Positions 11,871 to 24,725 are shown, numbered from the stretch's first letter. The stretch: 64,000 nucleotides of DNA from Crossaster papposus (GCA_037893245.1 JBAIAA010000261.1:1240001-1304000), one strand, 5' to 3'. The notes: generated from the sequence alone by a model not told the origin. Made by a program: numbers and translations.

Positions 11871-12959
11871 TTTTTTTTTTTTTTTTCCTTTTTTTTTTTT
11901 CCACTTTCAGTGTTTTTACCCATAGGATTTACACACGTTTGTTCTGCCAATACACTTTGGCACTTTGGTGATTCCAATCGACTTGAGACTTGGTCTACAC
12001 TTAGACCTCCACCCACAGATGGTCCTAGAAGAAATTTGGCTCGATTGCGTCATTCAAGGTCACGTGACGTCACGTTAAAGGTGAAATTTTTCCCATAGGT
12101 TTTGTACACGTTTTTCTTCAGACTATTGACTTTGGCACTTCGGTAAATCCGACCTACTTGAAACTTGGCATACACTTAGAACACCATCCCCAGATGTTTC
12201 TGAAAGAAATTCAGCACGATTGCGTCATTCAAGGTCACGTGACGTCAAGTTAAAGGTTTAATTTGTCCCCCATAGGTTTTGTACACGTTCTTCTTTAGAC
12301 TCTTGACTTTGACACTTAGTTAATCCGATCGACTTGAGACTTGGCACACACATAGACCACCATCCACAGACGGTCGTAGGAGAAATTTGGCACGATTACG
12401 TCATTCAAGGTTACGGGGCGTCACGTTAAAGGTTCAATTTTCCCCATAGGTTTTGTACACGTTTTTCTTCAGACTATTGAATTTGACACTTTGGTCAATC
12501 CGACCGACTTGAAACTTGCCATACACTCAGAACACCACCACCAGATGTTTCTGAAAGAAATTCAGCACGATTGCGTCATTCAAGGTCACGTGACGTCAAG
12601 TTAAAGGTTTAATTTGTCCCCCATAGGTTTTGTACACGTTTTTCTTTAGACTATTGACTTTGACACTTAGTAAATCCGACCGAATTGAGACTTGGCACAC
12701 ACATAGACCACTATCCACAGACGGTCGTAGGAGAAATTTGGCACGATGACGTCATTCAAGGTCATGTGACGTCACGTTAAAGGTTCCATTTTCCCCCCAT
12801 GGGTTTTGTACACGTTTTTCTTTAGACTATTGACTTTGACACTTTCGTAAATTGGATCGACTTGAGACTTGGCACACACATAGACCACCACACACACATA
12901 TTGAAAGTAATGTAAGACACTCGAAACAGCTCTGTGTTTGTCCACAAACACATGTCTAG
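11871..12959 (+). repeat. Array unit 6
   Basis: T run then A monomers only, ending with the hairpin and CTAG at 12956-12959. Confidence 0.7.
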
Positions 12960-14160
12960 TTTTTCTTTTTTTTCTTCCGTTTCAGACTCCTCTCCATAGG
13001 GTTTGTACACGTTTTTTCTTCAGCCAATACACTTTGACACTTTAGAAATCCCGATCGACTTAAGACTTGGTATACACTTAGACTACCACCCACAGATGGT
13101 CCTTGAACAAAATCGTCACGATTTCGTCATTCATGGTCACGTGACGTCACTTTAAAGGTGCGATTTTTTCCCATAGGTTTTGTACACGTTTTTCTTCAGA
13201 CTATTGACTTTGACACTTTGGTAAATTCGATCGACTTGAGACTTGGCATACACTTAGACCACCATCCCTAGGAGGGCCAGGAGAAAAATCGTCATGATGA
13301 CGTCATCGTGGGTCTTGTGACCTCACATTAAAGGTGTAGTTTTTGAGACCCTATATCTCTGAAAGTACAGGACCGATTGGGGTCAAACTTGGTATACAAG
13401 TATTCCACGATGTGTTATAGACGAAAATTAAGATGACATCATGATGACATAATCGGGTGTCATGTGACGTTAAATTAAAGGTGCAGTTTTTCCCATAGGA
13501 TTTGTACACATTTTTGTTCAATCAATATATTTTTTGCACTTTGGTAAATCCGATCGACTTGAGATTTAGCACATACTTAGACCAGCATATGTAGATGGTC
13601 CTAGAAGAAATTCGACACAATTGCGTCATTCAAGGTCACGTGACGTCACGTTAAATGTTCAATTTTTCCCCCATAGGTTTTGTACACGTTTTCCTTAGAC
13701 TATTGACTTTGACATTTTCGTAAATTTGATCGACTTGAGACTTAGCACACACCTCAACCACCATCTCCGGCAGGGCCCAGAGGAAAATCGTCATGATGAC
13801 GTCATCATGGGTCATGTGACGTCACATTAAAGGTTCAATTTTTAAGACCCTCTATCTCTGGAAGTACAGGCCCGATTAGGGCAAAACTTGGTATGCAAGT
13901 ATTCCATGATGTGTTATAGACGCAAATTAAGATGACGTCATGATGACATCACCGGGTGTCATCTGACGTCACATTAAAGGTGCAGTTTTTCCCCATAGGA
14001 TTTGTACACGTTGTTTTTTAACCAATATATCTTTGGCACTTTGGTAAATCCGATCGACTTTAAACTTGGCACACACTTAGACCACCACACACACACACAT
14101 AATGAAAGACATTTTAGACACCCGAAACAGCTCTGTGTTTGTCCACAAACACATGTCTAG
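12960..14160 (+). repeat. Array unit 7
   Basis: A and B monomers interleaved, with GATGACGTCATC in the B-like copies; ends with CTAG at 14157-14160. Confidence 0.7.
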
Positions 14161-15128
14161 TTTTTATTCTTTTTTTTAGCTGTTTCGGTTTTTCACCGAA
14201 ACAGCTTTTGTTTTCGTTAAAGTTTTTTTTTTTTTTCTTTTTTTTTTCCACTTTCAGACTTTTTCCCATAGGATTTGTACACGTTTTTTCAGCCAATACA
14301 CTTTGACACTTTGGTAAATCCGATCGACTCGAGACTTGGCATACACTTAGACAACCACCCAAGGACGGTCCTAGAAGAAATTCGTCGCGATTACGTCATT
14401 CAAGGTCACGTGACTTCGCGTTAAAGGTGAAATTTTCCCCATAGGTTTTGTACACGTTTTTCCTCAGACTATTGAATTTGACACTTTGGTAAATCCGACC
14501 GACTTGACACTTGCCATATACTCAGAACACCACCACCAAATGTTTCTGAAAGAAATTCAGCACGATTGCGTCATTCAAGGTCACGTGACGTCAAGTTAAA
14601 GGTTTAATTTGTCCCCTATAGGTTTTGTACACGTTTTTCTTTAGACTATTGACTTTGACACTTAGTAAATCCGATCGACTTGAGACTTGGCACACACATA
14701 GACCACTGTCCACAGACGGTCGTAGGAGAAATTTGGCACGATTACGTCATTCAAGGTCACGGGGCGTCACGTTAAAGGTTCAATTGTTTCCCCCATAGGT
14801 TTTGTACACGTTTTTCTTTAGTCTATGACTTAGACACTTTCGTAAATTTGATGGACTTGAGACTTGGCACACACTTAGACCACCATCCACAGACGGTCCT
14901 AGAAGACATTCGGCACAATTACGTCATTCAAGGTCACGGGGCGTCACGTTAAAGCCTCAATTTCCCCCATAGGTTTTGTACATGTTTTTCTTTAGGCTAT
15001 TGACTTTGACACTTTAGTAAATCCGATCGGCTTGAGACTTGCCACACACAGAAGACCACCGCACACATATTGAAAGTAATTTTAGACACTCGAAACAGCT
15101 CTGTGTTTGTCCACAAACGCATGTCTAG
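14161..15128 (+). repeat. Array unit 8
   Basis: Starts with an AGCTGTTTCGG hairpin (about 14178-14205) and T-rich spacer, then A monomers. The terminal hairpin has one change (ACGCATG) before CTAG at 15125-15128. Confidence 0.7.
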
Positions 15129-18100
15129 TTTTTTTTTTTTTTTTTTTTTTTTTCCACTTTCAGACTTTTTCTCATAGGATTTGTACACGTTTCGTTCAGC
15201 CAATACACTTTGACACTTTGGTAGATCCGATCGACTTTAGACTTGGCATACATTTAGACAACCACGCAAGGACGGTCCTAGAAGAAATTCGTCGCGATTA
15301 CGTCATTCATGGTCACGTGACGTCACGTTAAAGGTGCAATTTTTCCCCATAGGTTTTGTACACGTTTTCATCCAGACTATTGACTTTGACACTTTAGTAA
15401 ATCCGATTGACCTAAAAGTTAGCACACACCTCAACCACCATCCTCAGAAGGGCCAATATGAAAATCGCCATGATGACGTCATCGGGGGTCATGTGACGTC
15501 ACATTAAAGGTTCAGTTTTTAGGGGCCTCTAACTCTGGAAGTACAAGTCCGATTAGTGTCAAACTTGGTATACAGGTATTCCGGGATGTGTTATATACGA
15601 AAATTAAGGTGACGTCGTAATGACGTCATAACGACGTCATGTGACGTCACATTAAAGGTGTAGTTTTCCCCATACGATTTGTACACGTTTTTTCACCCGA
15701 TATATATTTGGCACTTTGGTAAATCCGATCGACTTCAGACTTGGCTAGCTACTCTTAGCATACTACCCACGGATGATTCTAGAAGAAATTCGTCACGATT
15801 ACGTCATTCATGGTCACGTGACGTCACGTTAAAGGTTCAGTTTTCCCCCTTAGGTTTTGTACACGTTTTCATCAAGACTATTGACTTCGACACTTTAGTA
15901 AATCCGATTGACCTAAAAGTTAGCGCACACCTCAACCACCATCCTCAGAAGGGCCAATATGAAAATCGCCATGATGACGTCATCGGGGGTCATGTGACGT
16001 CACATTAAAGGTCAGTTTTTAGGACCCTCTATCTCTGGAAGTACAAGTCCGATTAGTGTCAAACTTGGTATACAGGTATTCCGGGATGTGTTATATACGA
16101 AAATTAAGGTGACGTCATAATGACGTCATAACGACGTCGTGTGACGTCACATTAAAGGTGTAGTTTTCCCCATAAGATTTGTACACGTTTTTTCACCCGA
16201 TATATATTTGGCACTTTGGTAAATCCGATCGACTTCAGACTTGGCTAGCTACTCTTAGCATACTACCCACGGATGATTCTAGAATAAATTCGTCACGATT
16301 ACGTCATTCGTGGTCACGTGACATCACGTTAAAGGTGCAGTTTTTTCCCCATAGGTTTTGTACACGTTTTTCTTCAGACTATTGACTTTGACACTTTGGT
16401 AAATCCGATCGACTTCCGACCTCAGAAGGGCCAATATGAAAATCGCCATGATGACGTCATCGGGGGTCATGTGACGTCACATTAAAGGTTCAGTTTTTAG
16501 GAGCCTCTAACTCTGGAAGTACAAGTCCGATTAGTGTCAAACTTGGTATACAGGTATTCCGGGATGTGTTATATACGAAAATTAAGGTGACGTCGTAACG
16601 ACGTCATAACGACGTCATGTGACGTCACATTAAAGGTGTAGTTTTCCCCATACGATTTGTACACGTTTTTTCACCCGATATATATTTGGCACTTTGGTAA
16701 ATCCGATCGACTTCAGACTTGGCTAGCTACTCTTAGCATACTACCCACGGATGATTCTATAAGAAATTCGTCACGATTACGTCATTCATGGTCACGTGAC
16801 GTCACGTTAAAGGTTCAGTTTTCCCCCTTAGGTTTTGTACACGTTTTCATCAAGACTATTGACTTCGACACTTTAGTAAATCCGATTGACCTAAAAGTTA
16901 GCGCACACCTCAACCACCATCCTCAGAAGGGCCAATATGAAAATCGCCATGATGACGTCATCGGGGGTCATGTGACGTCACATTAAAGGTCAGTTTTTAG
17001 GACCCTCTATCTCTGGAAGTACAAGTCCGATTAGTGTCAAACTTGGTATACAGGTATTCCGGGATGTGTTATATACGAAAATTAAGGTGACGTCATAATG
17101 ACGTCATAACGACGTCGTGTGACGTCACATTAAAGGTGTAGTTTTCCCCATAAGATTTGTACACGTTTTTTCACCCGATATATATTTGGCACTTTGGTAA
17201 ATCCGATCGACTTCAGACTTGGCTAGCTACTCTTAGCATACTACCCACGGATGATTCTAGAATAAATTCGTCACGATTACGTCATTCGTGGTCACGTGAC
17301 ATCACGTTAAAGGTGCAGTTTTTTCCCCATAGGTTTTGTACACGTTTTTCTTCAGACTATTGACTTTGACACTTTGGTAAATCCGATCGACTTCCGACTT
17401 AGCACACACTTCGATCGCCATCCCCAGGAGGGCCAAGATAAAAATCGTCATGATGACGTCTTCGTGGGTCATGTGACGTCACATTAAAGGTTCATTTTTT
17501 TGGACCCTCTATCTCTGGAAGTACAGGTCCGATTGTGCTCAAACTTGGTTTACAGGTATTCCGGGATGTGCTATAAATATAAATGGAGGTGATGGCATGA
17601 TGACGTCATCGGGTGTAATGTGGCGTCACCTTAAAGGTGTAGTTGTTAAGACCCTCTATCTCTAGAAGTACAGGTCCGATTGGGGTCAAACTTGGTATGC
17701 ACGTATTCCGGGATGTGTTATAGGTATACATTGAGCTGACGTAATGATAACGACATCGGGTGTCATGTGACGTCACATTAAAGGTGAGTTTTCAAGACCA
17801 TCTATCTCTGAAAGTACAAGTCCGATTTGGGTCAACATTGATACGCAAGTATTTCGGGATGTGTTATAGGTATTAATTGGGGTCACGTCATGATTATGTC
17901 ATCGGGTGTAATGAGATGTCACATTAAAGGTGTATTTGTTATAGTTTTAGATGAATGTTTTTGTCATTTTTGTCACTTTCAGACTTTTTCCCATAGGATT
18001 TGTACACGTTTTTTCAGCCAATACACTTTGACACTTTGATAAATCCGATCGACTTGAGACTTGGTATGCATTTAGACAACCACCCAAAGACGGTCCTAGA

Positions 18101-18680
18101 AGAAATTCGTCGCGATTACGTCATTCAAGGTCACGTGACTTAGCGTTAAAGGTGAAATTTTTCCCATAGGTTTTGTACACGTTTTTCTTCAGACTATTGA
18201 ATTTGACACTTTGGTCAATCCGACCGACTTGAAACTTGGCATACCCTTAGAACACCACCCCCAGATGTTCCTGAAAGAAATTCGGCACAATTGCGGCATT
18301 CAAGGTCACGTGACGGCACCTTAAAGGTTCAATTTTCCCCCCATAGGTTTTGTACACGTTTTTCCTCAGACTATTGACTTTGGCACTTTGGTAAATCCGA
18401 TCGACTTGAGACTTGGCATACCTTTAGAACATCACTCATAGATGGTTCTGAAAGAAATTCGGCACGATTGCGTCATTCAAGGTCATGTGACGTCACGTTA
18501 AAGGTTAAATTTGTCTCCCATAGGTTTTGTACACGTTTTTCTTTAGACTATTGACTTTGACACTTTCGTAAATTTGATCGACTTGAGACTTGGCACACAC
18601 ATAGACAACCACACACACATATTGAAAATAATGGAAGACACTCGAAACAGCTCTGTGTTTGTCCACAAACACATGTCTAG
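15129..18680 (+). repeat. Array unit 9
   Basis: The longest unit (3.55 kb). It repeats the content of unit 4 but contains an extra 978-bp tandem duplication (15443-16420 and 16421-17398). Ends with CTAG at 18677-18680. Confidence 0.7.
15151..18136 (+). repeat. Segmental duplication within the array, copy 2
   Basis: Near-identical to 7868-9875 plus one 978-bp tandem duplication. The junction is visible at 16420/16421, where GACTTCCGAC jumps to CTCAGAAGGG. Confidence 0.85.
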
Positions 18681-19919
18681 TTTTTTTAGCTGTTTCGGCC
18701 TTTCAGCCGAAACAGCTTTTGTTTTCGTTAAAGTTTTTTTTTTAGCTGTTTCGGCCTTTCAGCCGAAACAGCTTTTGTTTTCGTTAAAGTTTTTTTTTTT
18801 CTTTTTCTTTTTTTTTTTCTTTTTTTTTTTTTTTTTATTTGTCATTTTTCCCCATAGGATTTGTACACGTTTTTTCTGCCAATACACTTTGACACTTTGG
18901 TAAATCCGATCGACTTGAAACTTGGCATACACTTAGACAACCACCCAAGGACGGTCCTAGAAGAAATTGGTAACGATTACGTCATTCATGGTCACGTGAC
19001 GTCACGTTAAAGGTGCAATTTTTCCCCATAGGTTTTGTACACGTTTTCCTCCAGACTATTGACTTTGACACTTTAGTAAATCCGACCGACTTGAAACTTG
19101 GCATACACTTAGAACACCACCCCCAGATGTTCCTGAAAGAAATTCGGCGCGATTGCGTCATTCAAGGTCACGTGACGTCACGTTAAAGGTTCAATTTGTC
19201 CCCCATAGGTTTTGTACACGTTTTTCTTTAGACTATTGACTTTGACACTTTCGTAAATTTGATCGACTTGAGACTTGGCACACATCTCGACCACAATCCC
19301 CAGGAGGGCCAAGGGAAATTCGTCATGATGACGTAATCGTGGGTCATGTGACGTCACATTAAAGGGGCAGATGTTAGGACCCTCTATCTCTGGAAGTACA
19401 TGTCTGATTGGGGCCAAACTTGGTATGCAAGTATTCCAGAATGTGTTATAGACGAAAATTAAGTTGACGTCATGATGACGTCATCAGGTGTCATGTGACG
19501 TCACATTAAAGGTGTAGTTTTCCCCATAGGTTTTGTACACGTTTTCCTTCAGACTATTGACTTTGACACTTTGGTAAATTCACTCGACTCCAGACTTAGC
19601 ATACACTTAGAACACCACCCACAGATGGTTCTGGAGGAAATTTGGCACGATTGCGTAATTCAAGGTCACGTGACATGATGTTAAAGGTTTAATTTTCCCC
19701 CCATAGGGTTTGTACATTAAAGGTTCAGTTTTTTTAATAGCATTTGTACACGTTTTTTTCAAGCAATATATTTGGCACTTTGGTAAATCCGATCGATTTC
19801 AGACTTGATACACATGTGTATCAAGTCTGAAATCGATCGGATTAGACCACCACCCACATATTGAAAGTCATGTTAGACATCCGAAACAGCTCTGTGTTTG
19901 TCCACAAACACATGTCTAG
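18681..19919 (+). repeat. Array unit 10
   Basis: Begins with two AGCTGTTTCGG hairpins (from about 18687 and 18744) directly after the preceding CTAG and seven T. A and B monomers follow. Contains the 58-bp perfect palindrome at 19786-19843. CTAG at 19916-19919. Confidence 0.7.
19786..19843. repeat. 58-bp perfect palindrome
   Basis: Twenty-nine bases ending in GATACACA are followed at once by their exact reverse complement. The left half is ordinary A-monomer sequence; the right half is its inverted copy with no spacer. Confidence 0.95.
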
Positions 19920-19925
19920 TTTCTT

Positions 19926-19972
<47 letters not shown>

Positions 19973-21266
19973 TCACATTTTCCCATAGGATTTGTACACG
20001 TTTTTTCTGCCAATACACTTTGACACTTTGGTGAATCCGATCGACCTGAAACTTGGCATACACTTAGACAACCACCCAAGGACAGTCCTAGAAGAAATTC
20101 GTCGCGATTCCGTCATTCAAGGTCACGTGACGTCACGTTAAAGGTTCAATTTTCCCCCATAGGTTTTGTACACGTTTTTCTTCAGACTATTTAATTTGAC
20201 AGTTTGGTGAATCCGATTGACTTGAAACTTAGCACACACCTCAACCACCATCCCCAGGAGGTCCAGGAGAAAAATCGTCATGATGACGTCATCGTGGGTC
20301 ATGTGACGTTACACAAAAGGTGCAGTTTTTAAGACCCTCTATCTCTGGAAGTACACGTCCGATTGGGGTCAAATTTGGTTTGCAAGTATTCGAGGATGTG
20401 TTATAGACGAAAATTAAGATGACGTAATTATGACATCGTCGGGTGTCATGTGACGTCACATTAAAGGTTTAATTTTCTCCATAGGTTTTGTACACGTTTT
20501 TCTTCAAAATATTGAATTTGACACTTCTGTCAATTCGATCGACTTGAGACTTAGCACAGACCTCGACCACCATCCTTAGGAGAGTCAAGAACAAAATAAT
20601 CAAGATGACGTCATCGGGGGTCATGTGACGTCACATTAAAGGTGTAGTTTTTAAGACCGTCTAACTCTGAAGTACAAGTCCGGTTGGGGTCAAACTTGGT
20701 TTGCAAGTATTCGAGGATGTGTTATAGACGAAAAATAGGATGATGTAATTATGACATCATCGGGTGTCATGTGACGTCACATTAAAGGTTTAATTTTCTC
20801 CATAGGTTTTGTACACGTTTTTCTTCAGACTATTGAATTTGACAATTTGGTAAATCCGATCGACTTCGGACTTGGCACACACCTCGACCACCATACCCAG
20901 GAGGGCCAAGGGGGAAATCGTCAGGATGACGTAATCGTGGGTCATATGACGTCACATTAAAGGGGCAGATTTTAGGACCCTCTATCTCTGGAAGTACATG
21001 TCTGATTGGGGCCAAACTTGGTATGCAAGTATTCCAGAATGTGTAATAGACGAAAATTAAGATGACATCATGATGACATCATCGGGTGTCATGTGACGTC
21101 ACTTTAAATGTGCAGTTTTTCCCATAGGATTTGTACACGTATTTTTCAACTTATATATCTTGGGAAAATTGACAAATCCAATCGATTTCAGACTTGGCAC
21201 ACACATAATGAAAGTTATCTTAGACATCCGAAACAGCTCTGTGTTTGTCCACAAACACATGTCTAT
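19920..21266 (+). repeat. Array unit 11
   Basis: Starts with a long T-rich run (about 19920-19972), then alternating A and B monomers. The terminal tetranucleotide is CTAT, not CTAG (21263-21266), the only variant in the array. Confidence 0.65.
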
Positions 21267-23565
21267 TTTTTTTTTTTTCCTCTGTTTCAGACTCCTCTCC
21301 ATAGGTTTTGTACACGTTTTTTCTTCAGCCAATACACTTTGGCACTTTGGTAAATCCGATCGACTTGAGACTTGGCATATATTTAGACAACCACCCACAG
21401 ATGGTCCTAGAAGAAATTCGTCATGATTACATCATTCGTGGTCACGTGACGTCACGTTAAAGGTGCAATTTTTCCCCATAGGATTTGTACACGTTTTTCT
21501 TAAGAAAATTGAATTTGACACTTCGGTAAATCCGATCGACTTGAGACTTGAGACACACCTCGACCACCATCCCCAGAGGGGCCAAAAGAAAAATCGTCAT
21601 GATGACGTCATCGTGGGTCATTTGACGTCACATTAAAGGTGCAGTTTATAAGACCCTCTATCTCTGGAAGTACAGGCCCGATTGGGGACAAACTTGATAT
21701 GCAAGTATCCTGGGATGTGTTATAGACGATAATTAAGATGACATTACGATGACGTCATCGGGTGTCATGTGACGTCACATTAAAGGGGCAGTTTTCCCTA
21801 TAGGTTTTGTACACGTTTTTCGTCAGACTATTGAATTTGACACTTTGGTAAATCCAATCGACTCGAGACTTAGTACACACCTCGACCACCATCTCTAGGA
21901 GGGCCACAAGGATAATCGTCATGATGACGTCATCGTGGGTCATGTGACGTCACTTTAAATGTGTAGTTTTTAAGACCCTCTATCTCTGGAAGTAAAGGTC
22001 TGATTGGGGTCAAACTTGGTATGCAAGTATTCCAGGAAGTGTTATAGACGAAAATTAAGATGACGTAATTATGACATCATCGGGTGTCATGTGACGTCAC
22101 ATTAAAGGTTCAATTTTCTCCATAGGTTTTGTACACGTTTTTCTTCAAAATATTGAATTTTACACTTCTGTAAATTCGATCGACTTGAGACTTAGCACAG
22201 ACCTCGACCACCATCCTTAGGAGGGCCAAGAAAAAAATAATCAAGATGACGTCATCGCGGGTCATGTGACGTCACATTAAAGGTGTATTTTTTTAAGACC
22301 CTCTAACTCTGAAAGTACAAGTCCGGTTGGGGTCAAACTTGGTTTGCAAGTATTCGAGGATGTGTTATAGACGAAAATTAAGATGACGTAATTATGACAT
22401 CATCGGGTGTCATGTGACGTCACATTAAAGGTTCAATTTTCTCCATAGGTTTTGTACACGTTTTTCTTCAAAATATTGAATTTGACACTTCTGTCAATTC
22501 GATCGACTTGAGACTTAGCACAGACCTCGACCACCATCCTTAGGAGGGCCAAGAAAAAAATATTCAAGATGACGTCATCGCGGATCATGTGACGTCACAT
22601 TAAAGGTGTAGTTTTTAAGATCCTCTAACTCTGAAAGTACAAGTCCGGTTGGGGTCAAACTTGGTTTGCAAGTATTCCAGGATGTGTTATAGACGAAAAT
22701 TAAGATGACGTAATTATGACATCATCGGGTGTCATGTGACGTCACATTAAAGGTACAATTTTCTCCATAGGTTTTGTACACGTTTTTCTTCAAAATATTG
22801 AATTTGACACTTCTGTCAATTCGATCGACTTGAGACTTAGCACAGACCTCGACCACCATCCTTAGGAGGGCCAAGAAAAAAATAATCAAGATGACGTCAT
22901 CGCGGGTCATGTGACGTCACATTAAAGGTGTAGTTTTTTAAGACCCTCTAACTCTGAAAGTACAAGTCCGGCTGGGGTCAAACTTGGTTTGCAAGTATTC
23001 GAGGGTGTGTTATAGGCGAAAATTAAGATGACGTAATTATGACATCACCGGGTGTCATGTGACGTCACATTAAAGGTTCAATTTTCTCTATAGGTTTTGT
23101 ACACGTTTTTCTTCAGACTATTGAATTTGATAATTTGGTAAATCCGATCGACTTCAGACTTAGCACACACCTCGACCATCAAACCCAGGAGGGCCAAGGG
23201 GAAAATCGTCAGGATGACGTCATCGTGGGTCATGTGACGTCACATTAAAGGGGAAGATTTTAGGACCCTCTATCTCTGGAAGTACATGTCTGATTGGGGC
23301 CAAACTTGGTATGCAAGTATTCCAGAATATGTCATAGACGTAAATTAAGATGACATCATGATGACATCATCGGGTGTCATGTGACGCCACATTAAAGGTT
23401 CAGTTTTCCCCATAGGATTTGTACACGTTTTTTCAACTAATATATCTTTGGCAATTGTGTAAATCCAATCGACTTCAGACTTGGCACACATCATCAGATA
23501 CACATATAGAAAGTAATGTTAGACACCCGAAACAGCTCTGTGTTTGTCCACAAACACATGTCTAG
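21267..23565 (+). repeat. Array unit 12 (last)
   Basis: Alternating A/B pairs with a ~320-bp higher-order period (about four copies between 22080 and 23100). Final hairpin with CTAG at 23562-23565, then TT and the inner edge of the right palindrome arm. Confidence 0.7.
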
Positions 23566-23567
23566 TT

Positions 23568-24035
23568 GTTCATATGATTTTTCATAAGGTTTTAATATGA
23601 TAACTGTGCCAGTAAGCAACTTGGTGAATTTGAAGCTCACCAATACTGACTACATGATGATATCTGGAGACAGTGTAATGTGCGCACATTTATAGGGTCA
23701 CAAAGTTGTCATTTTGGATAATTACTGTGTTCTCATAATTATTCAGTCACTTATATGCTTTAACAAATGTTATTGAAGTAAGGATATTTAAGTAGAATCA
23801 CCAAAATAAACTTTTCAAAAAATAAAAATAAAATGTATACCCAAATATGGGAATAAACATATTACACAGCAGGGATTAACGATTTATGCAAATTTAACAT
23901 TTTTCCACCAAATATATTTCGGTATACTTTTAGTATGGTTTTAAGGGGACATTTCTCAAATGCATAGCAGTGAAAAAAATTATGTTGCAATTAGTGGTGG
24001 GTTGAGCCACTAATTTGGTTAGATTGACTGGACTA
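23568..24035. repeat. Inverted-repeat arm flanking the 18-kb array (right)
   Basis: Reverse complement of 4581-5000. Shared blocks include ATGGGAATAAACATATTAC, GCAGGGATTAACGATTTATG and the outer edge GATTGACTGGACTA. Confidence 0.85.
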
Positions 24036-24036
24036 T

Positions 24037-24725
24037 AAGTGTCAACAAGATCAGATGTGTTTTTACAACTCGGATGCTTTCCTAATTCGGATGCATTCCT
24101 AATTCGGATGCTTTTTGTAAACTCGGATGCTTTTTTAATTCGGATGCTTTTCTAGTTCGGATGCTTTTTGTAATCTCGAATGTCTTGTTTTAATTCGAAT
24201 GCTATTCTAGTTCGGATGCTTTTTATAAACTCGGATGATTTTTTAATTTGGATGCTTTTCTAGTATGAATGCTTTTTGTAAACTCGAATGCTTTTTGCAA
24301 ACCGAACATATTCGCAAATCGGATGCTTTCCCAATCCGGCTCTAGGGTTGCCCTGAAAGGACACCGCACATCGCAGATTCTGCGATATCGCGCATTCTGC
24401 GCGAATTTGAACGATGACAAACATGTTATCGCAAATAATCAGCATATATCTGAGATGTGAAATATTTTATTGTAGATTTCTGCACAGATTTATGTGATGG
24501 CGAATATTTTCTGCGCAGATATTTGAAAATTCGCATATTTTTATTTTAGATTTCAAGTTCTGCGCAGATTTCTCAGTACGCAAATTTGTGCGATGTCGAA
24601 CGGATGGGAACCTGTACATGTACATTTTCATTGCACAATTCTGCGCAGCTATGTCGCACTCACGTACAGCAGAGTTATATGCAGATTTATGTGCACATTT
24701 TCTGCGATTCTGCATTCTTTTATTA
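24037..24725 (+). mobile_element. Single foldback-element arm
   Basis: Matches the left arm of the complete foldback element at 59832-60530: first GTGTCAACAAGATC, then an array of degenerate AATTCGGATGCTTTT units (24060-24330), then the block with TGCGATATCGCGCATTCTGC. The terminal ~16 bases are missing where it meets the palindrome arm, and no opposite arm follows. Confidence 0.8.

Larger units (their letters stand above)
5317..23565 (+). mobile_element. 18-kb head-to-tail array of Helitron/Helentron-like satellite-bearing elements
   Basis: The block is built almost wholly from two related monomers. Type A, about 165-170 bp, runs from CCATAGGTTTTGTACACG to GACGTCACGTTAAAGG. Type B, about 145 bp, runs from GACCCTCTATCTCTGG to GACGTCACATTAAAGG. 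Twelve times the monomers end in CGAAACAGCTCTGT, the hairpin GTGTTTGTCCACAAACAC, ATGT and CTAG (CTAT once), then a run of T. Several units start with the hairpin AGCTGTTTCGG...CCGAAACAGCT, so start and end carry subterminal inverted repeats. A 3' hairpin shortly before CTAG followed by T is the recognised 3' signature of Helitron-type elements. Central tandem repeats are known from Helentron-associated elements of bivalves and flies. No Rep/helicase frame is present, so all units would be non-autonomous. An ordinary satellite that captured such an end is the main alternative. Confidence 0.7.

Noticed and set aside
5317..23565. About thirty open frames of 60-130 residues within the array, several identical (for example at 8396, 15679 and 16657)
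   Set aside because: They follow the monomer period, occur on both strands, are disrupted by poly(T)/poly(K) stretches and have no known motif. Identity between them comes from the DNA duplication.
5317..23565. CRISPR-like array
   Set aside because: Units are 145-170 bp with no short repeat/unique spacer alternation, and the sequence is clearly eukaryotic.
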